Source: Planktosalinus lacus | GTDB lineage: Bacteria > Bacteroidota > Bacteroidia > Flavobacteriales > Flavobacteriaceae | Assembly (NCBI RefSeq): GCF_014640155.1 | Contig: NZ_BMGK01000005.1 | Span: forward strand, 62,001 to 126,000 | Direction: 5' to 3' | DNA: 64,000 bases | Part shown: positions 25,118-35,287 of the stretch, piece after piece | Layout: each line of letters opens with the position of its first letter | Numbering within the stretch: the first letter of the stretch is position 1 | Made by a program: the position numbers and the translations under genes | The notes under the pieces: model-generated | Told to the model about the DNA's origin: nothing | Seen by the model: only the letters and a program-made list of their open reading frames with translations | Database searches by the model: none

Positions 25118-25879
25118 CTATGTTCTAGCTTTTTTCTGAAGCTGATATAATTTGATATACTTCAAAAAAGTAACATTATAGGTTTGAACACAAATTATCA
25201 ACCCATTGAGACCATCAAGAAAACCAAGTCTCAGGAAATAAGATTTAAAAAAGGCCCAGGCCGGACGATAAAGAATTTTCCAAACAGAAGATTTTTTCCC
25301 TACATCAAAATAAGCTTGAGAAGCAATGGTTGAAAAACGCTCTACTTTTTGGTTGTGTTCTATATAATCTCTATAAATCCAATGCAAAATATCACCTTTG
25401 AGCTTTCCTGAACTTTTTGGGTTAAAAAGTTTATAGGAATCATGTGGGTTAATGCCTCTCCATTCACCTTTTCCTTTTTTAAATAGACGTAGTTTTTTAT
25501 CAGGGTACCAATCAGAATGTTTAATCCATTGACCACAATAGTTGTTTTTGCGATTTGTATAATAACCATCGTGTTTCCAGTTTTCTTTTAATTCAAGAAT
25601 GGAATTTTTCAATGGATCAGAAAGTGCTTCATCGCCATCAAGGGATAGAATGTAATCGTGGGATGTTTGAGTTATTGCAAAGTTTTTTTGCTCTTTATAT
25701 CCCAGAAACTTTTGTTCTACAAACTTCACCTGGTATTTTTCGCAAATTTGTTTTGTGCTATCAGTAGAATAGGAATCAACTACAACAATTTCATCTGCAA
25801 TACCATTGAGTGACTTTAAACATTTTTCTAGATGTTCTTCTTCGTTAAAGGTTATAATTACTGCAGAGAGTTTAATCAT
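25118..25879 (-). CDS. Glycosyltransferase family 2 (LPS core, WaaE/KdtX-like)
   Basis: 253 residues. GT-A fold: LSAVIITFNEEEHLEKCL at the N-terminus, IVVVDSYSTDST (near 33) and the DxD-like LSLDGDEALS (near 78). The later RLFKKGKGEWRG and hydrophobic C-terminal stretch fit the WaaE-like beta-glycosyltransferases that extend the inner core. It is convergent with the Kdo-kinase-like gene, 9 bp apart. A minus-strand -7 match (TAAATTTG, 25924-25931) lies 44 nt upstream. Confidence 0.83.
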   Translation of the reverse strand: MIKLSAVIITFNEEEHLEKCLKSLNGIADEIVVVDSYSTDSTKQICEKYQVKFVEQKFLGYKEQKNFAITQTSHDYILSLDGDEALSDPLKNSILELKENWKHDGYYTNRKNNYCGQWIKHSDWYPDKKLRLFKKGKGEWRGINPHDSYKLFNPKSSGKLKGDILHWIYRDYIEHNQKVERFSTIASQAYFDVGKKSSVWKILYRPAWAFFKSYFLRLGFLDGLNGLIICVQTYNVTFLKYIKLYQLQKKART

Positions 25880-26024
25880 GTATCTTGCGAAGTATTTTTC
25901 AGATTGAAAAAATATTAATGAGCCAAATTTAAAACCTTTTTTATTGAAATCATATAATTCTTAACTTTTGTTAGAATTCTTATATTTTATTTCGATAAAA
26001 AAAAGTGCTTCTGTAAAAAATAGT

Positions 26025-26032
26025 TAATTTTG
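26025..26032 (+). promoter_or_regulatory. -7 element (TAATTTTG) four bases before the ATG at 26037
   Basis: Exact TAnnTTTG, then CTGT, then ATG. The transcript is predicted to start at or within a base or two of the start codon (leaderless class). Confidence 0.5.
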
Positions 26033-26036
26033 CTGT

Positions 26037-26903
26037 ATGGCAAATTTCCAAAACTTTGGTGTTCAAAATAAACCTAGTGGGGTTTCTGTAATTATTAGCA
26101 CCTATAACTCTGAAGCTTGGTTGGAAAAAGTGCTATGGGGTTATGAGACACAAACCTTCAGAAATTTTGAAGTAATTATAGCTGATGATGGATCTAAAAA
26201 GCCAACACTGGATTTGATTAATTTTCTCAAAGATGAAGTTTCCTACCCAATTAAACACGTTTGGCAAGAAGATGACGGTTTTCAAAAATCAAGAATTTTA
26301 AACAAAGCTATTCAAATCTGTCAAGAAGATTACATATTGATGTCTGATGGAGATTGTATTCCCAGAAATGACTTTCTTGAAGTTCATTATAAAAATAGAA
26401 AACCGGGATATTTTTTATCAGGCGGTTATTTTATGTTGCCAATGGAGATTTCAAAAATGATTACAAAAGAAGACATCATTCAGCAAAAGTGTTTTGATGT
26501 TGATTGGCTCAAGTCCAAAGGTTTGAAAAGTTCTTTTAAAAATAATAAGCTAAGAGCAAAAGGAGCCTTAGAAACCCTTTTAAATTTATTAACGCCCACT
26601 AAACCAACTTGGAATGGACATAATGCTTCCGGGTGGAAAACAGATATTCTTGCAGTCAATGGTTTTGATGAACGCATGCAATATGGAGGTCAGGATAGGG
26701 AGCTTGGAGAGCGACTATTTAATTTAGGTGTTAAGTCAAAGCAAATAAGATATTCAGCTATTTGCATTCATTTAGACCATAAAAGAGGTTATAAAACACC
26801 AGAGTCAATCTCAAAAAATAAAGCAATCAGAAAGAAAACAGTTGAGGAACATTTGAGTTGGACACCTTTTGGAATAGAAAAAAAAGAATCTTCTGAAGCT
26901 TAA
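26037..26903 (+). CDS. Glycosyltransferase family 2 with galactosyltransferase-type C-terminal domain
   Basis: 288 residues. N-terminal GT-A domain: VSVIISTYNSEAWLEKVL, VIIADDGSKKPT and the DxD motif LMSDGDCIPRND (near 103). The C-terminal half has NGFDERMQYGGQDRELGERL (near 208-227), the pattern of chondroitin-polymerase-like and other GT2 proteins with a second conserved domain. It faces the WaaE-like gene across 157 bp and is probably part of surface glycan synthesis; the sugar is unknown. Confidence 0.82.
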   Translation: MANFQNFGVQNKPSGVSVIISTYNSEAWLEKVLWGYETQTFRNFEVIIADDGSKKPTLDLINFLKDEVSYPIKHVWQEDDGFQKSRILNKAIQICQEDYILMSDGDCIPRNDFLEVHYKNRKPGYFLSGGYFMLPMEISKMITKEDIIQQKCFDVDWLKSKGLKSSFKNNKLRAKGALETLLNLLTPTKPTWNGHNASGWKTDILAVNGFDERMQYGGQDRELGERLFNLGVKSKQIRYSAICIHLDHKRGYKTPESISKNKAIRKKTVEEHLSWTPFGIEKKESSEA

Positions 26904-27220
26904 ACTGATTAGCTTTTTTTTTATTTGCCGGAAAACCTTGAAAGTTTTGTACTTTGATTCCAGAGAAAAAGTAGAGGAGCAAGCCTTTGATGGTAAGTTT
27001 TAATTGGGGTTTATAACTTTAGTCTTCATCAATTTGATCAATCCTGTTACTAGTTATAAGAACAGGAACTACCTCTTCCTCCAAGTCGCTATATGAAGTA
27101 GAAACTTAAAGTCCATTTATTTAATGGAATTAAAATCCTATTTAAAATTAATTTTTACTTACCTACTTTAAATTTAAAAAAAGCATTTAAAAATAGACTT
27201 GAATTGTGTACAAAATATTT
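26904..27220. other. 317-bp intergenic region with possible coding remnant
   Basis: No complete gene. Minus-strand 27105-27019 reads 28 residues (starting VSTSYSDLEEEVV and ending NRIDQIDED) up to a TAA, with a stop just upstream and no start, and its composition looks more coding than the flanks. Plus-strand codons near 26941-26999 (KVLYFDSREKVEE) give a similar impression. This may be the scar of a lost gene between two glycan genes. The rest is very AT-rich. Confidence 0.3.
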
Positions 27221-28156
27221 TCAATTTACACGTTTTTCTAGCCATTTTAATAAATATATTAAAACAGGTTGAGGACATAGGTCTAAGCTTTGTAAGCCTA
27301 GAAAAAGTTTTTTATTATTATTAAAGTTTAATTTAATTTTATACCATAGCAGAGGTTTTTTGTATGATCTAAAATAAATTAGTTGTAGCCTATTCATTTG
27401 AATAAATGATTTATTTTTTATTTCAAGATGATTTGCTAAACCTTGAATTATAAATTGTTTTTTATTCCTGAATTTATATTGAATATTATCTAAAACGGTC
27501 TGTTCATTTTGTTTAAAGAAGTTTTCTAAAGTTGATTTTCTTAAAGGGTGAGGAGTATGTCTGAAATAAAAAAATTTTTCTGAAAACCCCGCAAGAATTG
27601 AAGAATTTTGATGAACGTGTTTTAGACTGAATTTTGATTGTTTTATCTTTTTCTTACGTTTCTTTTTGTTAATATTAAGCCACTTGCCCCTTAAAACAGG
27701 AAGACCATCTCTAAAAAAGTCATTAGAACTAGTTTTATTTATTAAAAAAATATCATCATTTAAATAAATAAAATGTTCTGCCAACCCTGGAACTCTAAAC
27801 ATAAATGTTTCAATCGTTAAGCTATTAAAGGTAGGTAGGTATTGCTCATATCCTTTAAAAATTAATTTATGATCTATTATTGAAATTTTTTTGTAAGATT
27901 TATTGTTTTTTTCGGTATTTAAAAATTCTGGGGTTTGTTCATCAGTAATGATGAATATATTTCTTATGTAGGGCGCAAATTTTATTAAGGAATCTATTGT
28001 AAATTTAATTTCGTTTACGTGATCATATCTTGTTCTAAAACTTTTAGTATTAATTTTTTCAATATTTTCTATATGGGGCAGCATTTTTGATTTATGTTTA
28101 CTATCACCTCCGTCAACCCATAACACCACTGCATCTATTGGATGTTCTTTTGTCAT
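27221..28156 (-). CDS. Stealth family sugar-1-phosphate transferase
   Basis: 311 residues. The conserved Stealth regions are visible: CR1 IDAVVLWVDGGD (near residue 7), CR2 with RTRYDHVNEIKFTIDSL, FAPYIRNIFIITDEQTP, then LPTFNSLTIETFMFRVPGL and HFIYLNDDIFL, and CR3-like HVHQN. Members transfer hexose-1-phosphates to build phosphodiester-linked capsules or surface polymers. Its DNA is markedly AT-rich (two sampled 60-bp rows hold 9 and 10 G/C) against 31 of 60 in a sampled row of dapD next door, which suggests recent acquisition. Confidence 0.85.
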   Translation of the reverse strand: MTKEHPIDAVVLWVDGGDSKHKSKMLPHIENIEKINTKSFRTRYDHVNEIKFTIDSLIKFAPYIRNIFIITDEQTPEFLNTEKNNKSYKKISIIDHKLIFKGYEQYLPTFNSLTIETFMFRVPGLAEHFIYLNDDIFLINKTSSNDFFRDGLPVLRGKWLNINKKKRKKKIKQSKFSLKHVHQNSSILAGFSEKFFYFRHTPHPLRKSTLENFFKQNEQTVLDNIQYKFRNKKQFIIQGLANHLEIKNKSFIQMNRLQLIYFRSYKKPLLWYKIKLNFNNNKKLFLGLQSLDLCPQPVLIYLLKWLEKRVN

Positions 28157-28244
28157 AATTTAAAATGTTTACTATAATAGAGTGTTAAATTAATTAATAA
28201 AAAGGCTTTATTCTAACGAAAGAAATCCCTATTATTAAATTGAA

Positions 28245-29060
28245 TTACACTGCAACATCATACGTTCGCAACGCATCATTCAAAGAGGTCTTTTTATCAG
28301 TACTTTCTTTTCTTTTTCCGATAATTAATGCACAAGGCACCTGAAACTCTCCGGCGGCAAATTTTTTGGTATAACTTCCGGGTATCACTACTGAACGTGC
28401 AGGAATGTATCCTTTTATTTCAATAGGGTCTGAGCCAGTTACATCAATAATTTTTGTTGAGCCCGTTAAGACAACATTGGCACCCAGTACAGCCTCTTTC
28501 TCAACTCTAATGCCTTCAACTACAATACATCGGGATCCAATAAACGCATTGTCCTCAATAATAACCGGAGCAGCCTGTAAAGGTTCCAAAACCCCTCCAA
28601 TGCCAACACCTCCACTCAAGTGTACGTTTTTGCCAATTTGTGCACAACTTCCAACTGTCGCCCAGGTGTCAACCATTGTGCCTTCATCTACATAAGCACC
28701 AATGTTTACATAACTGGGCATCATAATCACACCGCTTGAAATATAAGCTCCAAATCGTGCAACAGCATGAGGAACAACTCGAATATTTTTTTCTTTATAA
28801 CCTGATTTTAATGGAATCTTATCATGATACTCAAAAATGCCAACCTCAAAAGTTTCCATTTTTTGAATCGGAAAGTATAAAACAACCGCTTTTTTCACCC
28901 ATTCATTCACTTGCCAACCATTGTCTGTGGGCTGAGCTACTCTTAATTGACCGTTATCTAACAAAGAAATAACTTCTCTAATGGCAGAAATTGTTTCCGC
29001 TTGTGATAATAACTCCCTGTTATCCCAGGCATTTTCTATAATTGATTTGAGAGATTTCAT
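28245..29060 (-). CDS. dapD: 2,3,4,5-tetrahydropyridine-2,6-dicarboxylate N-succinyltransferase
   Basis: 271 residues, full length. It succinylates tetrahydrodipicolinate in the meso-DAP/lysine pathway. The left-handed beta-helix hexapeptide repeats fill the centre (GVIMMPSYVNIGAYVDEGT, VGSCAQIGKNVHLSGGVGIG) and the PARSVVIPGSY box lies near residue 222. dapA is in the same window but not adjacent. It has a consensus promoter. Confidence 0.95.
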   Translation of the reverse strand: MKSLKSIIENAWDNRELLSQAETISAIREVISLLDNGQLRVAQPTDNGWQVNEWVKKAVVLYFPIQKMETFEVGIFEYHDKIPLKSGYKEKNIRVVPHAVARFGAYISSGVIMMPSYVNIGAYVDEGTMVDTWATVGSCAQIGKNVHLSGGVGIGGVLEPLQAAPVIIEDNAFIGSRCIVVEGIRVEKEAVLGANVVLTGSTKIIDVTGSDPIEIKGYIPARSVVIPGSYTKKFAAGEFQVPCALIIGKRKESTDKKTSLNDALRTYDVAV

Positions 29061-29076
29061 TTTCTGACGTTTTTAG

Positions 29077-29111
29077 CAAAGATAATTGCTTTCAACAAAA
29101 AATAGTGCAAA
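29077..29111 (-). promoter_or_regulatory. dapD promoter, perfect consensus
   Basis: Minus strand TTTG (29111-29108), 23 bp, TATCTTTG (29084-29077). Predicted 5' leader of about 12 nt before the ATG at 29060. Confidence 0.65.
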
Positions 29112-29146
29112 TCGTTGATAAGTATTACCTTTACCAATTCAAAGTT

Positions 29147-29560
29147 ATGGCAAGAATTTTAGCAATAGACTATGGTACCAAAAGAACCGGCATAGCTGTT
29201 ACTGATGAGTTACAGCTAATTGCCTCGGGACTTACAACGGTGGAAACTAAAAATTTACTTTCTTTTTTAATTGACTATACCCAAAAAGAAAACGTAACAC
29301 TTTTTCTGATTGGTGAGCCAAGAAGAATGAATGATATGCCCTCTGATGTTGAAGTTCATATAGCTGCATTCATCAAAAAGTTAATTAAGGAAATTCCATC
29401 AATTCCAGTAAAACGAGTTGATGAACGATTTACTTCAAAAATGGCTTTTCAAACAATGATTGACAGTGGTTTGAAAAAAAAGCAACGCCGTAACAAGGCC
29501 TTAATAGATGAAATTAGCGCAACAATTCTATTGCAGGAATACCTTTATAACAAATCCTGA
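29147..29560 (+). CDS. ruvX: Holliday junction resolvase-like protein RuvX/YqgF
   Basis: 137 residues. RNase H-like fold with ARILAIDYGTKRTGIA at the N-terminus, an IGEPRRMND box, and DERFTSKMA near 95. YqgF is involved in pre-16S rRNA 5' maturation and was first proposed as a Holliday junction resolvase. A GTG at 29105 would extend it by 14 residues unlike the family; the ATG at 29147 is chosen. The sulfotransferase gene starts 6 bp after it. Confidence 0.92.
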   Translation: MARILAIDYGTKRTGIAVTDELQLIASGLTTVETKNLLSFLIDYTQKENVTLFLIGEPRRMNDMPSDVEVHIAAFIKKLIKEIPSIPVKRVDERFTSKMAFQTMIDSGLKKKQRRNKALIDEISATILLQEYLYNKS

Positions 29561-29566
29561 AAACAC

Positions 29567-30157
29567 ATGCCACATTTTTATAACTATAAAGAAAAGTATT
29601 TTATTAGTACTAATTTTAAAGTGATGTACTCCACTTTAAGAAGGCAGGAATATTTAAAAAAAGTAAAGTTGTTTTTTTTATTATTCAGCAATAAAGACAA
29701 ATACATCATAGTTAGAGAACCATATGACAGAGTGGAATCCTTTTTTAGAGACGCTTTAAGGAAAAGACTTATAAACAATGATGAATGGCATCGAAGTCAA
29801 AAAATATTTTTTAAACCGCTCCAAGTTCAAAATAAATCAACAAGTGAAAAATTCAAAGCTCTTGAAAAATTAAATTTTGAGGATTTCATCAAACTTGTTC
29901 CGGTTGTTTATAATAAAAACCGCCACTTGCATCCGCAGAACTATATTTTTAAACGTATTCTTCCAAAGCGAATATTAAAATTAAATAATGTGGCTGATAT
30001 GGAATTTTTGGCAAACAATTTGAATATAAACGTCGATATAAAAGCCAATTCAACAGACCAATTTAAGACTGACATCACGTGGACAAAAGAACTCATTGAG
30101 ATAGTAAATCAGATATATCATAAAGATTTTGAGTTATATGGTTTTGAAAAAAAGTAA
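29567..30157 (+). CDS. Sulfotransferase family 2-like protein
   Basis: 196 residues. IIVREPYDRVESFFRDALR (near 47-65) matches the 3'-phosphate-binding motif of PAPS-dependent carbohydrate sulfotransferases, RHLHPQNYIF (near 124) the conserved HxxPQ box, and YHKDFELYGF the C-terminal signature. The N-terminal PAPS 5'-phosphosulfate loop is degenerate (ISTNFKVMYSTLRR), with no PKxACTS-like stretch. It could sulfate a surface glycan. It starts 6 bp after ruvX and precedes def, and its DNA is AT-rich (13 G/C in a sampled 60-bp row), suggesting insertion between two housekeeping genes. Confidence 0.7.
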   Translation: MPHFYNYKEKYFISTNFKVMYSTLRRQEYLKKVKLFFLLFSNKDKYIIVREPYDRVESFFRDALRKRLINNDEWHRSQKIFFKPLQVQNKSTSEKFKALEKLNFEDFIKLVPVVYNKNRHLHPQNYIFKRILPKRILKLNNVADMEFLANNLNINVDIKANSTDQFKTDITWTKELIEIVNQIYHKDFELYGFEKK

Positions 30158-30168
30158 ACTTATTACAC

Positions 30169-30200
30169 TTGTTCGTTAGTTGTATAAAATTGTAATTTTG
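30169..30200 (+). promoter_or_regulatory. def promoter
   Basis: TTG (30169-30171), 21 bp, TAATTTTG (30193-30200), an exact -7 match, with the ATG of def 16 nt further on. Confidence 0.6.
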
Positions 30201-30216
30201 TAAAAAATATACGTTA

Positions 30217-30807
30217 ATGATTTTACCAATAGTAGCCTATGGCGATCCGGTTTTAAGAAAAAAAGGTGCTGACATTTCTCAAGATTATCCTTCATTAGAT
30301 GAATTAATCAAAAATATGTATGAAACCATGTACAACGCTCATGGCGTTGGTTTGGCAGCACCTCAAATTGGAATTCCCATCAGGCTTTTTATAATAGACG
30401 GAGCACCCTTTTCACAAGATGAAGAGCTGTCTCAAGAAGAGCAGGAGTTTTTAGAAAATTTCAAACAAACTTTTATCAATGCAAAAATTCTTGAAGAAAC
30501 AGGAGATGAATGGGCATTTAACGAAGGGTGTCTTAGTATTCCTGATGTTAGAGAGGATGTTTTCAGAAAAGAAAAAATAACTATTTCATTTTATGATGAA
30601 AATTTTACACAACAAACAAAAACTTTTGAGGGCATTGCAGCCAGAATCATTCAACATGAATATGATCATATTGAAGGAGTTTTGTTTACCGACAAACTTT
30701 CTCCTCTTAAAAGACGTTTGATAAAAGGAAAACTTTCAAATATTTCAAAAGGAAAAGTGAATGCCGACTATAAAATGCGGTTTCCCAAGATGAAGAAAAA
30801 GCGTTAA
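30217..30807 (+). CDS. def: Peptide deformylase
   Basis: 196 residues. It removes the formyl group from nascent proteins. The three metal/catalytic motifs are GVGLAAPQIG (near 46), EGCLSIP (near 106) and the metal-binding HEYDHIEG (near 148). The helical extension between motifs 1 and 2 (FSQDEELSQEEQEF) is common in Bacteroidota deformylases. Confidence 0.95.
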   Translation: MILPIVAYGDPVLRKKGADISQDYPSLDELIKNMYETMYNAHGVGLAAPQIGIPIRLFIIDGAPFSQDEELSQEEQEFLENFKQTFINAKILEETGDEWAFNEGCLSIPDVREDVFRKEKITISFYDENFTQQTKTFEGIAARIIQHEYDHIEGVLFTDKLSPLKRRLIKGKLSNISKGKVNADYKMRFPKMKKKR

Positions 30808-30833
30808 ATACAAGGTAAATTTCAATTTCTAAC

Positions 30834-30841
30834 TATCTTTG
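30834..30841 (+). promoter_or_regulatory. -7 element (TATCTTTG) upstream of the DUF5606 gene
   Basis: Exact TAnnTTTG match 62 nt before the ATG at 30904; no TTG at the -33 position. Confidence 0.4.
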
Positions 30842-30903
30842 TGATTAGAGTTAAAACAATATAAAAACAGAAAATTCAAAAATTTAAATAAAATTAAAAC
30901 TTT

Positions 30904-31440
30904 ATGGGTTTAGAAAAAATTTTATCCATTTCCGGAAAACCGGGACTTTATGAATTAAAAACTCAAACAAGAACTGGTTTTCTAGCTGAATCATTATTAG
31001 ACGGTAAAAAAATCTCAATAGGAGCACAACACAATATCAGTCTTTTGTCTGAAATTGCAATTTATACGCTAACTGAAGAGATTCCATTGCGTCAAATAAT
31101 GCAAAAAATCAAGGATAAAGAAAATGGCGAAAAAGCTATTAGCCACAAAGAAGACAAGATAAAGCTTGAAGAATACTTTTTTGAAATCCTTCCTGATTAT
31201 GATGAAGACAGGGTATATGCAAGCGATATCAAAAAAATCATTCAATGGTATAACCTTCTGCAGGAAAAGGATTTGATGGATTTCTCAGAACCAACAGAAG
31301 AAGAAGCACAGGAAATCGTAAAGCAAACCGAAGCGAAAGGGACTGCGAATAAAGCTGTACCCGTTGAAAAATCAACGCCCAAGGTTTCAAATACTAAAAA
31401 AGGAGGCACTGGAAAAAGTCCCGTAGCTAGAAAATCATAA
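30904..31440 (+). CDS. DUF5606 family protein
   Basis: 178 residues, matching a conserved Bacteroidota family that usually lies between def and mazG, as here. The N-terminal part (LEKILSISGKPGLYELKTQTR, split by family as an SH3-like barrel) is followed by a helical EDKIKLEEYFFEILPDYD block and DIKKIIQWYN. The last 40 residues are low-complexity and basic (KKGGTGKSPVARKS). No function is established. A terminator follows. Confidence 0.8.
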   Translation: MGLEKILSISGKPGLYELKTQTRTGFLAESLLDGKKISIGAQHNISLLSEIAIYTLTEEIPLRQIMQKIKDKENGEKAISHKEDKIKLEEYFFEILPDYDEDRVYASDIKKIIQWYNLLQEKDLMDFSEPTEEEAQEIVKQTEAKGTANKAVPVEKSTPKVSNTKKGGTGKSPVARKS

Positions 31441-31463
31441 ACCCACTTATTTTAAAGACACTG

Positions 31464-31492
31464 AAAAATCCTGCCCGTTGGCGGGATTTTTT
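31464..31492 (+). terminator. Rho-independent terminator after DUF5606
   Basis: 12-bp stem AAAAATCCTGCC / GGCGGGATTTTT (one G-T wobble) with a 4-nt loop, followed by T's, 23 bp after the stop codon. Confidence 0.8.
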
Positions 31493-31581
31493 ATTATAAA
31501 CAGCATCTTGTGTATTACTTATTTGAAAAAATAATAAAAGTGTATATCTAATTTGTAATTTTATAAACTGAAATAAAAAAA

Positions 31582-32355
31582 ATGAATAACAGAGAAGCAC
31601 AACTCAATGCCTTTGACCGCTTGTTGTATATTATGGACGACCTGCGTGAAAAATGTCCTTGGGACCGAAAACAAACCCTGGAATCATTGAGACACCTAAC
31701 CATTGAAGAAACTTATGAACTGGGCGATGCCATTCTTGAAAACGATTTAAACGAAATCAAAAAAGAACTCGGTGACTTGTTGCTGCACATCGTTTTTTAT
31801 GCTAAAATAGGAAGTGAAAAAAATGCCTTTGACATCGCAGATGTTGCCAATGGAATCTGTGATAAACTCATCGACCGCCATCCACATATTTATGGCGATG
31901 TAGAAGTAGCCGATGAAGAAGAAGTCAAAAAAAATTGGGAAAATCTCAAGCTTAAAGAAGGCAAAAAAAGTGTGCTTGAAGGTGTGCCAAAATCACTCCC
32001 GGCTATGGTTAAAGCCAATCGTATTCAGGATAAGGTGGCCGGAGTGGGTTTTGACTGGGAAGAGCCCAAACAAGTATTTGAAAAACTCAAAGAAGAACTC
32101 GGTGAATTGCAACATGAAGTCAATGAAAACAATACCAAAAAAATAGAAGCTGAGTTTGGCGATGTTCTATTTTCAATGATTAACTATGCTCGTTTTCTAA
32201 AAGTGGATCCCGAAAGTGCTTTGGAACGCACCAATAAGAAATTTATCAAACGTTTTCAATACCTTGAAGAAAAGGCCAAAGCAGTTAACAAACCCCTCAG
32301 GGATATGACCCTCGCTGAAATGGATGTATTTTGGGAAGAGGCTAAAAAGTTATAA
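31582..32355 (+). CDS. mazG: Nucleoside triphosphate pyrophosphohydrolase
   Basis: 257 residues with two MazG domains. It hydrolyses (d)NTPs to NMPs and pyrophosphate. The first domain has LREKCPWDRKQTLESL and EETYELGDAI, KKELGDLLLHIVF; the second has DKVAGVGFDW and EFGDVLFSMINYARF (EExxE/ExxD metal ligands). ligA follows 26 bp downstream. Both genes are visibly richer in G+C than their neighbours. Confidence 0.93.
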   Translation: MNNREAQLNAFDRLLYIMDDLREKCPWDRKQTLESLRHLTIEETYELGDAILENDLNEIKKELGDLLLHIVFYAKIGSEKNAFDIADVANGICDKLIDRHPHIYGDVEVADEEEVKKNWENLKLKEGKKSVLEGVPKSLPAMVKANRIQDKVAGVGFDWEEPKQVFEKLKEELGELQHEVNENNTKKIEAEFGDVLFSMINYARFLKVDPESALERTNKKFIKRFQYLEEKAKAVNKPLRDMTLAEMDVFWEEAKKL

Positions 32356-32375
32356 AAAAATATTTTACAATTTAG

Positions 32376-34373
<1,998 letters not shown>

Positions 34374-35285
34374 TTAAACCATAATTGAATTGCTTTTAAA
34401 ATCATTAATTTTCTTTTCCTCAAAATAAAAGTCAATTCGTCCCAGATTGATACCGCCAAAACCCACTTGGTTGATTAATACCTCCTGGTCGTCGATGTTT
34501 TTTACGATCGTCGGTTTGAGAAGAAACGTATGGGTATGACCACCAAGAATCAAATCGATATTTTTAGTGGCTTTTGCAAGTTTTATATCAGAAATTTTAT
34601 CATCCTCATAACTATACCCTAAATGTGAAAGGCAAATGATTAGATCACATTGCTCTTCATCTTTTAAAATTCTGGTCATTTCCTGAGAGATTTCAATGGG
34701 GTCTTGATATCTTGTTTCCTGATAAAGCTTTTTAGTAACCAAACCCTCCAGTTCAACACCCAGTCCAAACACCCCCACTTTGATGCCGTCTTTTTCAAAG
34801 GTCCTGTATTTTTCAACAAAACCATCCAGAACAGTATTGCTAAAATTATAGTTGGAAGAAATGATAGGAAAATTAGCGTGTGGTAATGGCGCCAAAAGTC
34901 CTTCAAGACCGTTGTCAAATTCGTGATTGCCAATGGTCGCAGCATCATAGCCTAACATCGACATAAACTTCAACTCCAGTTCGCCACCATAAAAATTAAA
35001 ATATGGTGTTCCCTGAAAATAATCGCCGGCATCCAATAATAGCGTGTTTTGGTTTTCTTTTCGGATGTTTTCAATGAGGGTAGCCCGGCGTGCTACACCA
35101 CCTTTGTTTGCATAACGAGCGTCATTTGCAGGAAAGGGATCCAACCGGCTGTGGGTGTCGTTGGTGTGCAGTATGGTGATGTGCTTTTTACCCGGTGCGT
35201 TCACAAATGCCGAAAGTCCAAAACTTCCGGTTGCAAGAAGTGCCGATCCAGCAGCTGTTTGTTTTATAAAGTGTCTTCGTTGCAT
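34374..35285 (-). CDS. 5'-nucleotidase-type metallophosphatase (UshA N-terminal half), Tat-exported
   Basis: 303 residues. A twin-arginine signal (MQRRHFIKQTAAGSALLATG) precedes a calcineurin-like phosphatase domain with all metal motifs: HTNDTHS, LDAGDYFQGTPY, IGNHEFDNG, CLSHLGY and GGHTHTF. It ends where UshA would continue into its substrate-binding domain, which here is a separate gene just upstream (35288-36043, 2 bp apart). The pair would hydrolyse extracytoplasmic nucleotides. Tat export suggests cytoplasmic metal loading. Confidence 0.9.
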   Translation of the reverse strand: MQRRHFIKQTAAGSALLATGSFGLSAFVNAPGKKHITILHTNDTHSRLDPFPANDARYANKGGVARRATLIENIRKENQNTLLLDAGDYFQGTPYFNFYGGELELKFMSMLGYDAATIGNHEFDNGLEGLLAPLPHANFPIISSNYNFSNTVLDGFVEKYRTFEKDGIKVGVFGLGVELEGLVTKKLYQETRYQDPIEISQEMTRILKDEEQCDLIICLSHLGYSYEDDKISDIKLAKATKNIDLILGGHTHTFLLKPTIVKNIDDQEVLINQVGFGGINLGRIDFYFEEKKINDFKSNSIMV

Positions 35286-35287
35286 TT

